Below are positions 26,324-35,452 of a stretch of DNA of 64,000 bases, one piece after another. Made by a program: the position numbers and the translations under genes. The DNA lies in assembly GCA_021768085.1 (NCBI GenBank), contig JAETOJ010000002.1, positions 101,050 to 165,049 on the forward strand, given 5' to 3'. The notes under the pieces are model-generated. The model was not told the DNA's origin. It ran no database searches and saw nothing but the letters and a program-made list of their open reading frames with translations. The stretch comes from Bacillota bacterium. GTDB taxonomy: Bacteria; Bacillota; Clostridia; Oscillospirales; Oscillospiraceae. Position 1 is the first letter of the stretch. Each line of letters starts with the position of its first letter.

Positions 26324-27154
26324 ATGAAATTGTTTCGTTTACTGAAAACCGACCTGTACCGGGCGGTGGTCCATGTCAATTTTGGAGCGGCGGCGCTGAT
26401 CTTCGGGGCGCTGTGCTTCACCGCAGAGGGCTGTGTGGACACCGGCCGCAGCATCACAGTTCTGGAGCTGGCCCTATTTTACCCGGCGGAGGAGATCAGC
26501 AGTCGGTTCCTGCTCTCCGATTACCACCTGTTTCTGGCCGGAATCGGCCCCTATAACCTGATATTCGCCCCCATTCTTGCCGCCATCCCGTCCATCCCCG
26601 GCTTCTGCCAGGAGCGGAGGAACGGATACCTGCGCTTTCTGCTCCCCCGGTGCCGTGTGGCTTGGCGCTGTCTCAGCCTCTTTCTGTCGGCCCTGCTCTC
26701 CGGCGGGCTGGTGGTTATGGCGGGATATGGGCTGTACGGCTTGTGCTGCTGGGTTCTGTTTCCCGGTTTGACCGCGGAGACGGCCCAGTGGATCGCCGCC
26801 CCGATCTGGCGCGGCGTTCTGGCTCAGCTGGCTGGGGCGTTCTTCTTCGGCATGGTGGCGGCGCTCCTGCCGGTGCTGTTGGCCGGGTTAAGCAAAAACG
26901 CTTATTTTATTCTCTGTTCTGCCTTCGCTCTGTTCTACACCTACTGCAACTTCCTGGACACCCTCTCCAACCGCCTGTTCGATTGTGGGGAGCTGGAGAA
27001 ATCCTTCCAGGTAATGATGTTCTATCCCACCTCGGTGTTCCAGTGCTTCTCCGGACATGAGCCTTGGCGGCTGGTTCTGTGGATCGGCGCTGCGGCGGCG
27101 GTTCTGGGCCTGCTGCGGCTGTGTATGGCCCGGCGCTTTGACAAGGGGGCCTGA
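26324..27154 (+). CDS. ABC transporter permease (ABC-2-like), first subunit
   Basis: 276 residues, six hydrophobic helices across the length, without a signal peptide. It starts 5 nt after the lipoprotein stop with an AGGTGA site. Together with the next permease and the ATPase it forms a heteromeric exporter in the style of the BcrABC or lantibiotic-immunity group; the substrate is unknown. Confidence 0.7.
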   Translation: MKLFRLLKTDLYRAVVHVNFGAAALIFGALCFTAEGCVDTGRSITVLELALFYPAEEISSRFLLSDYHLFLAGIGPYNLIFAPILAAIPSIPGFCQERRNGYLRFLLPRCRVAWRCLSLFLSALLSGGLVVMAGYGLYGLCCWVLFPGLTAETAQWIAAPIWRGVLAQLAGAFFFGMVAALLPVLLAGLSKNAYFILCSAFALFYTYCNFLDTLSNRLFDCGELEKSFQVMMFYPTSVFQCFSGHEPWRLVLWIGAAAAVLGLLRLCMARRFDKGA

Positions 27155-27156
27155 TC

Positions 27157-28020
27157 ATGAGCGGGCGGAAAATAATCCTTCACGCCAGGATGGAATATTC
27201 CCTATGGATCACCAACCCCCGAATGTCCATCCTGCTGGTACTGCTGGTACTGATCCACTCCATGATCCTCCAGCCGCTGGCCCAGGCGGGTGGGCAGATT
27301 GGCGCCCGGTTTCACCTGCTGGAGCCGCTGGCCGCCCTATGCAATTCCACCCTGATCCAGCTGATTCTGCCCATTGGTTTTTTGATCCTGATGGCTGGCT
27401 TCCCCCGGATGGAGCGAGGCTTCCTGCTTCAGCTCTACCGGGTGGGTCGGCTGAACTGGGTGCTGGGCGAGTTGCTGCACCTGGCCATGGCGGCGGCCAC
27501 TTATCTGGCGGTAGTGCTGGCGGGGACGATGCTGTGTTCCCTGCCTTATGCCCCCACCGCCGGCCCGGGGTGGAGTGCTGTCGCTACAGACTATACAGCC
27601 ATTCTGGAGGATGCCGCACTGAAAACCGTGGCCATGCTGCTGCCTAAAAACCTCTACCAGCAGATGGGCCCTGGGGCCGCGGTGGCAGGAAGCCTCCTCC
27701 TGCTGTTCCTCTGCCTAATGCTGATGGGCGCGGTTCTGCTGGCAGCCAGCCTGAGCCGGGCGCAGTTCTTAGGGATTGCCGCCGATGCCGCCCTTCTGCT
27801 GGTGGGCGCGGGGTTCGTGATTCTGGACAGCCCGTGTATGTGGGGGTTCCCCTGCGCCCATACCCTGATCTGGCTTCATTTCACGCCCTATCTCCGCACC
27901 CCGGTCTGCCCCCTGTGGATAAGCTGGCTCTATTTCCTGCTGGGGATCGGCCTGGCAGCGGCCTTAGCCTGCGCCGCGGCGCGGCGGCGCAGCTTTGATT
28001 CTATCTTGGAGTTTGATTGA
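27157..28020 (+). CDS. ABC transporter permease, second subunit
   Basis: 287 residues with about six hydrophobic helices. The start lies 2 nt after the first permease stop. The two permeases are not closely similar, so the membrane part is probably a heterodimer. Also encoded: a short periplasmic loop around residues 120-160. Confidence 0.7.
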   Translation: MSGRKIILHARMEYSLWITNPRMSILLVLLVLIHSMILQPLAQAGGQIGARFHLLEPLAALCNSTLIQLILPIGFLILMAGFPRMERGFLLQLYRVGRLNWVLGELLHLAMAAATYLAVVLAGTMLCSLPYAPTAGPGWSAVATDYTAILEDAALKTVAMLLPKNLYQQMGPGAAVAGSLLLLFLCLMLMGAVLLAASLSRAQFLGIAADAALLLVGAGFVILDSPCMWGFPCAHTLIWLHFTPYLRTPVCPLWISWLYFLLGIGLAAALACAAARRRSFDSILEFD

Positions 28021-28021
28021 T

Positions 28022-28657
28022 ATGGCGATTATTTCAGTGGAAACTGTCAGTCTGACCATTGGCGCCGCCCATATTCTGCGGGATGTTTCCATCCAATTCG
28101 AGGAGGGGCTGATCCACGGCATTGTCGGACGCAACGGCAGCGGAAAAACCATGCTCATGAAGTGTATCTGCGGCTTTATCCGGCCCACCACGGGGCGAAT
28201 TCTCGTGGATGGACGGCAAGTGGGCCGGGACGTGGACTTCCCGCCGGATCTGGGGCTGCTGATCGAGACTCCGGGCTTTGTGCCCTATTACAGCGGCCTG
28301 AAAAACCTGGCGCTCCTGGCGGCCATCAACCGCCGGGTCTCAAAAGAGCGGCTGAGCGCCTGCATAGAGCAGCTTGGGCTGGGGGATGCCAAGGATAAGC
28401 GGGTGTCCAAATACTCCATGGGAATGCGCCAGCGGCTGGGGATCGCCCAGGCCATCATGGAGGATCCCAAGCTGCTGATTCTGGACGAGCCGCTGAACGG
28501 CCTGGACGAACAAGGGGTTCAGGATATTCGGGCGCTGCTGCTGGAGCTGAAGCGGCAGGGCAAGACCGTTCTGCTGTCCTCCCACAACGGGGAGGATATC
28601 GACCTGCTCTGTGACAGCGTGTGCAGGATGGCGGACGGGGTGCTGACAAGGCAGTAA
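28022..28657 (+). CDS. ABC transporter ATPase subunit
   Basis: 211 residues. Walker A GRNGSGKT, signature YSMGMRQR, Walker B LLILDEPLNGLD and the H-loop LLSSHN are all present. The length is short for the class, ending soon after the H-loop, without the C-terminal extension of BcrA-like ATPases. Starts one base after the permease stop. Confidence 0.9.
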   Translation: MAIISVETVSLTIGAAHILRDVSIQFEEGLIHGIVGRNGSGKTMLMKCICGFIRPTTGRILVDGRQVGRDVDFPPDLGLLIETPGFVPYYSGLKNLALLAAINRRVSKERLSACIEQLGLGDAKDKRVSKYSMGMRQRLGIAQAIMEDPKLLILDEPLNGLDEQGVQDIRALLLELKRQGKTVLLSSHNGEDIDLLCDSVCRMADGVLTRQ

Positions 28658-28875
28658 CATCCAGCCCCTACAGAGGCTTGCTTTGTTTTGCCTTACGGTT
28701 TCTTGCCGCCCGTTAACGAGCTCGTCCCGTTTCCTCCTCGCCTTGGGTACTCCTCCCCTGTAAATGGATCATAGTATTCTTTGGTGGGATGCTCAACAGC
28801 ATAAGGAGTTTTTATTTCCTCCTTAGCTAACCCCTTTTCTTTCCACTGGCAGAGCCAGTGGTTATCTACCAACGC

Positions 28876-28911
28876 AAAACCGGGTCCTGCCGCATGGCAG
28901 GACCCGGTTTT
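28876..28911. terminator. Bidirectional terminator
   Basis: A perfect 16-bp stem (28876-28891 with 28896-28911) with a GCAT loop, bounded by A and T runs, between convergent genes. A second 8-bp perfect hairpin lies at 28843-28861. In 28658-28842 I see no gene. Confidence 0.9.
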
Positions 28912-28921
28912 CTGTATCTAT

Positions 28922-29587
28922 TTACTTCTGCTCCCCCTCTGGGGCGGCGCTGTCTGCCAGCTCGTAGACCGTTTTCTCGCTAAATAGCGCGGTGATGGCG
29001 TACACGTGCTCATAGCCGTGCTTGTCGTACTCCCGGGGCATCTCAAAATATTTCACGTCATAGGAGCTGATCTCACTCTTGGTGGTGGCGATCTGAACCA
29101 CCAGCGGGGTCTCCTTATCCAGCTCAATGGAGGCGCTGCCCGTCAGCACTGAGGTGGCGTAAGTCATACTGGAGGCGTTGTCCCCCGGCACCGTCTCCAG
29201 CGTACTGGTGCCCAGCATATTCTCGCTCTGGAGAGTCAGCTCTACCCCTTCGGGGATCTTGCTAAACCCCAGGGCGATCCGGCCATCCGGATCGGACAGA
29301 GCACGGCGATTCTGACTCACCGGGGCCCACTCCCCCTCCTTCAGCTCATAGAGGGTGATCTGGACGCTTTTCACCCCGCCGTCCCCGGCCTTGCCCACCT
29401 GGTAGTCGAAGATCCGGTAGCCGTCCATATTCACATTCAATAGCTGGGCCAGCGCCGTCTCCTCCTGGGTCAGCTCCGCGGGGGCGATGGTTTTGGAGCC
29501 GCCCCCAGTGGGCGCGGCCCTGCAGCCACCAAGAGCCAGGGCCAGCAGCGCGGCCAGGAACAGGGCGCAGTATCGTTTGATCCTCAT
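28922..29587 (-). CDS. Lipoprotein of unknown function
   Basis: 221 residues. Signal and lipobox LALALGGC (Cys 22). The mature protein is a beta-rich extracellular domain without recognised motif. The ATG has GGAGG 8 nt upstream (GGAGGTGCG type). It ends at the bidirectional terminator and appears to be a single-gene unit. Confidence 0.65.
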   Translation of the reverse strand: MRIKRYCALFLAALLALALGGCRAAPTGGGSKTIAPAELTQEETALAQLLNVNMDGYRIFDYQVGKAGDGGVKSVQITLYELKEGEWAPVSQNRRALSDPDGRIALGFSKIPEGVELTLQSENMLGTSTLETVPGDNASSMTYATSVLTGSASIELDKETPLVVQIATTKSEISSYDVKYFEMPREYDKHGYEHVYAITALFSEKTVYELADSAAPEGEQK

Positions 29588-29697
29588 GGGACGCACCTCC
29601 AAATGCGGCAGTTTGCCGAGTTCTGCACTATTTTGTCAGATCAATTATAGCACGTTCCACCTGCCCTGTCTACCCGGCATTTCCCTGCGGCGCAAAA

Positions 29698-29718
29698 GGC
29701 GGGGCGTCCGTCCCCGCC
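29698..29718 (-). terminator. Probable terminator of GGDEF gene
   Basis: GGCGGGG (29698-29704) pairs with CCCCGCC (29712-29718) in the interval after the diguanylate cyclase gene. There is no strong T run, so the call is tentative. Nothing else is seen in 29588-29808. Confidence 0.4.
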
Positions 29719-29808
29719 CGCCAAAGCGCAAAACAGGCCCCACCCCGGCCGGCGCTGGCCGCCTGTCCGGAGCATGGCCCGTTTGATTGAGGCGTTACGG
29801 CGGGGCGG

Positions 29809-31248
29809 TCATCCCCTTCTCCGATCCACCCCTGTGGCTTTGTAGTGTCGCTGCTTTGCCTGATACATTCTTATATCCGCAATTTTTATCAGCTCCTCCA
29901 GCTTTTTCTCCGGGAACTCCCTGTGCTGCGCGTAGCCGCAGGACACCGACAGCCCTTTGGCAAGATGGAGGTTCCAGTATGTTATCATTTCCTCAAATTT
30001 GTCCTTGATTGCCTTCAACTGCTGGTCATCGACCTCTATCATGGCCACAAACTCATCGCCGCCGACTCGGAACAGCTCCCCGTAGTCCGCAAAGCATTTT
30101 TTGATACAGGCGGCCGCGCTTTTGATGAGCTTGTCCCCCGCCTCGTGTCCAAACGCGTCGTTGATCTGCTTTAGGCCGTTCAGATCCATGGACACATAGA
30201 CAAAATCGTCCTTCAGCGGGGTTTTGCTGCGGGCCAGCATACTGTCGTCATATCCTCTGCGGTTCAGCAGTCCCGTTAAGGCATCCGTTTTCGCGTTTTT
30301 CAGGGCGCTGTCCCGATTGGCTGCTATCTTCAGAATAAAAAACAGGGACGCCCCCACCGCTATGGCAAAATAGATGGCGACAATGCCCAAAATCAGCGGC
30401 ACATCCTTGTGCACAACGCTTTTTTCCTGTATGACGGCCACAACATACCCTCTATGGCTGAGCGCCTTGAAATAGGCCTGTTTTCCGTCAACACTTCCCT
30501 CCAGCATTTTCTCCAGCTTTCCCCTGGCCAGATCGATCCCAATCCCCTCCAGGGTTTTCCCCACCAGATGCGGGGAAGTGGCCCCCTGGATTTCACCCGA
30601 GTTCTCGTCCGCCACCACCATGGTAACCCCCAGGTAGGTGGGCATATCCTGCATGGTCTCCTGAATGCTGCTCACCCGGAGCTCCTCCATCAGCCGCTTG
30701 GGCTCAATGCCCACCTGTAGCATCCGCGTCCCCGTCTCATTCCAGCAGATGGCATACATCATCATTTTTCCTTCGGCGGTGTTGGCCGTCAGATCCTGGC
30801 ACATGGACATACTCTTGTCGGAAAGCATGGGCTTGAAGTAGCTCATCTGTTCCCCGGAGTCAAACGAATAGCCATAATACCGCGGCTCCGTCCCCCTGTA
30901 GATCACTCCGCTTTCATTAAAGAGATGGATCTCGTCCACTTTGATCATGGCGGCAATTTTCAGCAGTTCCTCAATGTTGTCCTCAATCTCAGGCTTGCAG
31001 TCGATGATATAGGAGACGGCCATGGCCCTTGTGACATAATCCTCCTTGAGCGATTCCACAAGTACGGTTTCCTTCGCCTGATTGCTGTCAATCAGCTGGC
31101 AGATCTGATCCAGCAGGATGGCCGTTGTCTGGCTGACCTGCTTTTTGTTTTGATTCATCTGGATCGCGGATAGGATCCCCAGCAATACGGCGATGGCAAC
31201 CAGGAGCATCGGTATCACAAAGGCCTTGCTTCTCCTCGTCAACTTCAT
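29809..31248 (-). CDS. Membrane-bound diguanylate cyclase (GGDEF)
   Basis: 479 residues. A first transmembrane helix (about 12-30), an extracytoplasmic Cache-like sensor domain (about 40-280), a second helix (about 285-308) and a C-terminal GGDEF domain with RVGGDEF. The usual RxxD inhibitory site is absent: the residues there are ADYG. It would make c-di-GMP in response to an external ligand. The start is the ATG 6 nt after the kinase-like stop; a much longer frame extends through that gene and is rejected. Confidence 0.85.
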   Translation of the reverse strand: MKLTRRSKAFVIPMLLVAIAVLLGILSAIQMNQNKKQVSQTTAILLDQICQLIDSNQAKETVLVESLKEDYVTRAMAVSYIIDCKPEIEDNIEELLKIAAMIKVDEIHLFNESGVIYRGTEPRYYGYSFDSGEQMSYFKPMLSDKSMSMCQDLTANTAEGKMMMYAICWNETGTRMLQVGIEPKRLMEELRVSSIQETMQDMPTYLGVTMVVADENSGEIQGATSPHLVGKTLEGIGIDLARGKLEKMLEGSVDGKQAYFKALSHRGYVVAVIQEKSVVHKDVPLILGIVAIYFAIAVGASLFFILKIAANRDSALKNAKTDALTGLLNRRGYDDSMLARSKTPLKDDFVYVSMDLNGLKQINDAFGHEAGDKLIKSAAACIKKCFADYGELFRVGGDEFVAMIEVDDQQLKAIKDKFEEMITYWNLHLAKGLSVSCGYAQHREFPEKKLEELIKIADIRMYQAKQRHYKATGVDRRRG

Positions 31249-31256
31249 GCCATCTC

Positions 31257-31892
31257 TCACCCTTCTGCCTCTCCCTGACCCCGGGTGTACCAGCGGCGCA
31301 GGAAGTCCGCCACCGCCACTGTCAACTCCTTCAGATCCCAGCCGGTGGTGTTCACCGTCATACAGTAGCTGCTGCCCTGGCCCCAGCGGGTGTCCGAGAT
31401 CATCTCTCGGCTTCGAGCCCGGGCCTTGTCCACCCGGCGGATGTTCTGCTCCAGGGCCCTGCGAGTGAGGTTCTCCCCCTCCGCCGCCCGCTCCATGCAG
31501 CGGCGCACCTTGGCGTCCATGCTGGCGCACACGAAAATGCTGAACGGCTTCTGATCCGCCAGCAGCACGTCGGCGTCCCGGCCCACAATCACGCAGTCCT
31601 TCCCCGCCCTGGCGATGCCGTCCAGCACCCGTTTCTGCTCGATGAGCAGGCTGGTCTGGGTGGACTGCATGATGGCGCTGCTGCTGAAAGAGCGCCCATA
31701 GGTCAGGGGAATATGCTGCCACGCGTGATCCTCCAGGGCCTTTTCCACATATCCCTCGTCCATGCCCTGGGCCTGGGCGATGGAGGTGATGATCTCCCGG
31801 TCATAGTAATCGAATCCCAGTAGATCGGCCAGTCGCTTTCCCAGCTCCCGGCCGCCGCTACCAAACTCCCGGCTGATGGTCACAATTTTCAT
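31257..31892 (-). CDS. Cytidylate-kinase-like protein
   Basis: 211 residues. The N-terminus ITISREFGSGGRELGK carries the P-loop-like GSGG motif of the clostridial cytidylate kinase-like family, and CVIVGRDADVLL is the typical central segment. Such proteins differ from housekeeping Cmk and their substrate is not settled. GGAAGG is close upstream of the ATG. It is followed by the GGDEF gene with coupling. Confidence 0.75.
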   Translation of the reverse strand: MKIVTISREFGSGGRELGKRLADLLGFDYYDREIITSIAQAQGMDEGYVEKALEDHAWQHIPLTYGRSFSSSAIMQSTQTSLLIEQKRVLDGIARAGKDCVIVGRDADVLLADQKPFSIFVCASMDAKVRRCMERAAEGENLTRRALEQNIRRVDKARARSREMISDTRWGQGSSYCMTVNTTGWDLKELTVAVADFLRRWYTRGQGEAEG

Positions 31893-31967
31893 ACCCGATC
31901 CTTCCTTTCCCGGCGCGGGCAAAAGCGCCCGCTCCGACGGCCCTGGATCCAGAGATCCCTTACAGGG

Positions 31968-34379
31968 CTATTGTACCGGTTTTTCCCATGAGTTGTCAAG
32001 TGCCCGCAGCATCAGATCCACTGTTCCCACCCGATAGCCGCTGGCGCTGCAAAGGGCCGTCCCCGCTCCGTCGCATAGCACCATGAGGGGCGGATCGTCT
32101 GGCTCCCGGCCCAGCCGTCGGGCCACTGCCTCTATATCGTATGCCCAGTCGCCCATCAAAGCCCTGCCGTCCAGCTCCGCCAGCGCCCGGGCCAGGGTGG
32201 GCTGGGTCAGGCTGTCCCGGCCCCGGATCAGAAATAGCACCGGTATGGGCAGAACCTCCCGGAGGGCCAACAGCTCGTTCAGCACGTGCTCGGTGGGCTC
32301 CGCCCCCTCCTCCAGCCACAGGACGAGCACCGGCCCCGTTCCCATCCGGAACAGGTCAGGCACCCGCTCCCCCTCCAGCGTCTGGGCGGACAGTGCGGGC
32401 AGGGTCTGGCAGGTGAGCAGATCCGCCGCCGTCCAGGACCGGAAGCGCAGAGCCAGCGCCCGCTCCTCTCCCGCCCGCAGCTCCACCTCACGCCGGGAGG
32501 TTAGCTGATCGCCGCCGGGCAGGCGCACCGTGGTGATCAGCCTGTACCGCCCCGACGCTAAGGTCAGGGACAGTTCGCCGTCCCCCCAGTTCTCCTCCGG
32601 GGACAGCCGCCGCCAACCCTCCGCCGTCCACCGGGACAGGCTCCAGTCCCGGCCCACCGCCGGAAGCTCTCCTCCGGAGCGGCTCAGGCGCAGCGTCCCC
32701 ACCTGTTCCGGAACCACGGGGCGGAAGCCCCCCTCCGCCCAATACTCCGGCGCGCCGTCCAGAGGCCGCAGGCGGGCGGGTATGCCCAGCGTCCGCAGGG
32801 CCGCCACCCACAGTAGGCGGCGGCTCTTTTCATCGCACGCCCCTGCCTCCAGCGCGGCCTGGGGCGTCTGCCACAGCCGATGGTAATTGCCCACCTTCTC
32901 CTCCAGCAACACCCCCAGCTCCCACCATAGCTGGGCGGGATCGTCCGTCCGGCCCCGCAGCCAGCCCTTCAAAAAGCCCCGCCAGGGGGTGAGCCGCTCC
33001 AGCGCCACCCGGGGACAAGCGGTGTAGGCCCAGTAGATTTCCTCCGGCATGTCCGCTCGACCGGGCGGCAGATGTGTAAAGTGATCTTCCAGTACAGCAA
33101 ATGTCACATCCCGGAAGTCCTTATCCGATAGGGTGCGCACCAGCCGCTCCCGGGCCTGGGCCCCCTCTCCGCTGAGAAACCGCTCCAGCTCCCCCCAATT
33201 CCCCAAGGCCTTTTGCCGCAGATCCTTCCACTCTGGCCGCCCGGGGACGGAGTGCCCGGCCAGGCAGGCCTGCCGGATCCCGTCGGCTCGCTCCCGCACC
33301 TGCCTTCGCCGCGCCTTGTCCTCCGCGCTGAGGACGGCGGGGGCGGGCCGGCTGTCCGCGGGGGCGCGAAAGTCGAAGTCCATCCAGGGGCTGTCCCCCG
33401 CTGCCGCGGGGTTCAGCTCCAGGACAAGCCCCTCCGGGCCGCAGTCCCCCTCCCCCCACCGATCCCCCAGGCGGGCCAGCACATGGACGCTGCCCTTTCC
33501 CAGGGAGGCTCGGGCCTCCCCCCGCCCGTCCGCCGTGAGCACGGCGATGGTACGGTACGCCGCCTCGTTGAGGATTTGCAGGTGGAGCTCCGCCCCCGCT
33601 GCGGGCCGTCCGTCCGCCTTTACCTGGAATATGCGGGTTTGCGCGTCCCCGTACCGGGCGGTCTGGTTCAGCCAGGTCACGCCGTCCACCTTCCCCAGCG
33701 CCTCCTCCTCCGGCAGGCCCTCCGTCCCGCCGAACACCCGGCTATGCACCAGCACCGCCCGAGAGGCGGCGGTGGTGAACCAGCCCCGATCCAGCTCCGG
33801 CTCCGGCTCGCAGGCCCCCAAAAACCGCCAGCGCCCATGGCACAGCGCCTCCACCCAGGCGTGGTTGTCGTCGCAGTGAGACCACCGGGGGGCGTACACC
33901 TGTCGGGCCGGAATGCCAACGCTGCGCAGGGCGGATACCAGGAAGGCGGACTCCTCCCCGCACCGCCCGCTGCCACAGCGGTACACCGTCAGCGGGGAGG
34001 CGGTGCGCTCGTCCTGGGCCTGATAGATCGCCCGCTCCCGGCACCAACGGTTTACCTCCTGCACCCGGGCCTCCCCATCGGGCAGATCCTTCACCCGGGG
34101 CCAGAGGGCATCGAAGAAGATCTCCCGGTGGAAGGAGAGATCCTCGTCGTTTACCCGGGGAAACAGTACATAGTGGGCAAACATCGGCCAGTCCAGCGCC
34201 CCGCACCAGGGGGCTGCTTCCCGAAGAAACACAGCATGGCGGGCAAAGCGCAGAAACAGCTCCGCCGGATAGCCGTCCAGATCGCTCTGGGGCAGATGAT
34301 CCCTCAGAAATTCCATCGCGCGGCGCTCCTCTCCCGACAGGGGCGGCAATGTCTCCTTCCGATCCATCCATCTGTTCAT
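31968..34379 (-). CDS. Transglutaminase-like protein with thioredoxin-like C-terminus
   Basis: 803 residues, no signal or membrane segment seen. A transglutaminase-like (cysteine protease fold) core around 125-200 has Cys in RCGEESAFLVSALR, His in CDDNHAWVEA and a downstream Asp in ELDRGWF. A middle region follows, and the last 170 residues have a thioredoxin-like order of strands (GPVLVLWLEEG, then GTALCSASGYRVG) but no CxxC. GGAGG is 7 nt from the ATG. A large family in Clostridia with unknown role. Confidence 0.65.
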   Translation of the reverse strand: MNRWMDRKETLPPLSGEERRAMEFLRDHLPQSDLDGYPAELFLRFARHAVFLREAAPWCGALDWPMFAHYVLFPRVNDEDLSFHREIFFDALWPRVKDLPDGEARVQEVNRWCRERAIYQAQDERTASPLTVYRCGSGRCGEESAFLVSALRSVGIPARQVYAPRWSHCDDNHAWVEALCHGRWRFLGACEPEPELDRGWFTTAASRAVLVHSRVFGGTEGLPEEEALGKVDGVTWLNQTARYGDAQTRIFQVKADGRPAAGAELHLQILNEAAYRTIAVLTADGRGEARASLGKGSVHVLARLGDRWGEGDCGPEGLVLELNPAAAGDSPWMDFDFRAPADSRPAPAVLSAEDKARRRQVRERADGIRQACLAGHSVPGRPEWKDLRQKALGNWGELERFLSGEGAQARERLVRTLSDKDFRDVTFAVLEDHFTHLPPGRADMPEEIYWAYTACPRVALERLTPWRGFLKGWLRGRTDDPAQLWWELGVLLEEKVGNYHRLWQTPQAALEAGACDEKSRRLLWVAALRTLGIPARLRPLDGAPEYWAEGGFRPVVPEQVGTLRLSRSGGELPAVGRDWSLSRWTAEGWRRLSPEENWGDGELSLTLASGRYRLITTVRLPGGDQLTSRREVELRAGEERALALRFRSWTAADLLTCQTLPALSAQTLEGERVPDLFRMGTGPVLVLWLEEGAEPTEHVLNELLALREVLPIPVLFLIRGRDSLTQPTLARALAELDGRALMGDWAYDIEAVARRLGREPDDPPLMVLCDGAGTALCSASGYRVGTVDLMLRALDNSWEKPVQ

Positions 34380-34402
34380 GCCCGCACCTCCTTCTTTAGT
34401 TT

Positions 34403-34408
34403 ATTATA
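34403..34408 (-). promoter_or_regulatory. -10 element of transglutaminase-like gene
   Basis: Minus-strand TATAAT preceded by TGA, an extended -10 (TGnTATAAT), 24 nt before the gene; no clear -35. Confidence 0.45.
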
Positions 34409-34508
34409 TCACAAGTGCACGGTAATGCTGCGATAAATTCGCTCAACGACCTCAATTACTGCGTGAATGGCACCGTAATGACCGTCGCGGTTCATGGGCA
34501 GGCCTTTC

Positions 34509-34537
34509 TTGACAGCCCTGGAGAGACCCATTATAAT
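34509..34537 (+). promoter_or_regulatory. Promoter of cutC
   Basis: TTGACA (34509-34514), 17 nt, TATAAT (34532-34537): both hexamers are exact consensus. A strong constitutive housekeeping promoter. Confidence 0.9.
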
Positions 34538-34568
34538 GAACTTAACATAGTTTATGGAGGTGCGGCCC

Positions 34569-35321
34569 ATGAGCCGGGTATTGCTGGAGGTCTGCTGCGG
34601 AAGCGCGGACGACGTGATCGAGGCCCACAAGGCGGGGGCGGATCGGGCGGAGCTGAACAGCGATCTGTTCCACGGGGGGCTCACCCCCACCCTGGGGGAG
34701 CTGATTGTGGCCAAACGGGAGACGGGGATGAAGATCATGGCCATGGTGCGCCCTCGGGAGGGCGGCTTCTGCTACACAGACGCGGAGTTCGCCACCGCGG
34801 TAGAGGACGCCAGGCTGCTGCTGGCCCACGGGGCAGACGGGCTGGTGTTCGGCTTCCTCCACGAGGATGGCACATTGGATGTGGAGCGCACCAAAGTGCT
34901 GGCGGAGCTGGCCCGGGGCGCGGGGAAGGAGTCGGTGTTCCACCGGGCCATCGACGTGGTGCCCGACTGGCGCTCGGCGCTGGATCAGCTCATCGCCCTG
35001 GGCATCACCCGGGTGCTCACCAGTGGGCAGGAGCCCGACGTGTCCCTGGGCACGGACACCGTGCGGGACATGATTACCTACGCCGCAGGGCGCATTGAGA
35101 TCCTCCCCGGGGCGGGCATCACCGCCCGGAACATGGATCGGATCATCACCGAGACCGGCTGCGGGCAGATCCACCTGGCCGCCCACCGGGAGCTGGCCGA
35201 CCCCTCGGTGCGCAACAACCGGGCCATCTTCTACGGCGGCTGCCTCTATCCGCCGGAGGATCGCTTTAAGGTTATCGACAGCGGCTACATCGGCGGGATG
35301 GTGTCCCGTTTAAAGGAATAG
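34569..35321 (+). CDS. cutC: CutC-family protein
   Basis: 250 residues, full length for CutC, a TIM-barrel protein traditionally linked to copper homeostasis; its true reaction is unsettled. Typical segments are LEVCCGSADDVIEAHKAGAD at the start, VMVRP-like AMVRPREGGFCYTDAE, VFHRAIDVVPDW, LTSGQ and LPGAGIT. The ATG has GGAGGTGCGG 8 nt upstream. It is a single-gene unit with its own strong promoter and terminator. Confidence 0.92.
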   Translation: MSRVLLEVCCGSADDVIEAHKAGADRAELNSDLFHGGLTPTLGELIVAKRETGMKIMAMVRPREGGFCYTDAEFATAVEDARLLLAHGADGLVFGFLHEDGTLDVERTKVLAELARGAGKESVFHRAIDVVPDWRSALDQLIALGITRVLTSGQEPDVSLGTDTVRDMITYAAGRIEILPGAGITARNMDRIITETGCGQIHLAAHRELADPSVRNNRAIFYGGCLYPPEDRFKVIDSGYIGGMVSRLKE

Positions 35322-35331
35322 TCCCCCAAGT

Positions 35332-35364
35332 GTGGGCCGGATCCGCGGATCCGGCCCACTTTTT
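35332..35364 (+). terminator. Terminator of cutC
   Basis: A 13-bp GC-rich perfect stem (GTGGGCCGGATCC) with 2-4 nt loop followed by TTTTT, 10 nt after the stop. Confidence 0.9.
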
Positions 35365-35370
35365 CGTCCC

Positions 35371-35399
35371 TTGACAAGGGCAAAGTTTGAGGGTATGAT
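35371..35399 (+). promoter_or_regulatory. Promoter of MATE/MarR genes
   Basis: TTGACA, 17 nt, TATGAT, directly after the cutC terminator. Confidence 0.8.
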
Positions 35400-35452
35400 A
35401 TGGTGTCAGATAAAACAGTTGCAGATGAAACGAAAACGGAGGCTTCCTTTCC

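Noticed and set aside
31249..31722. Upstream extension of the diguanylate cyclase
   Set aside because: The frame runs through the kinase-like gene with non-protein-like composition; the internal ATG after the kinase stop fits the transmembrane N-terminus.
33213..34436. Plus-strand open frame of 407 codons
   Set aside because: Antisense shadow of the transglutaminase-like gene.
34410..34496. Minus-strand 28-codon ORF before the transglutaminase-like gene
   Set aside because: Overlaps the promoter -10 and has only a weak ribosome site, though its residues look fairly coding-like.
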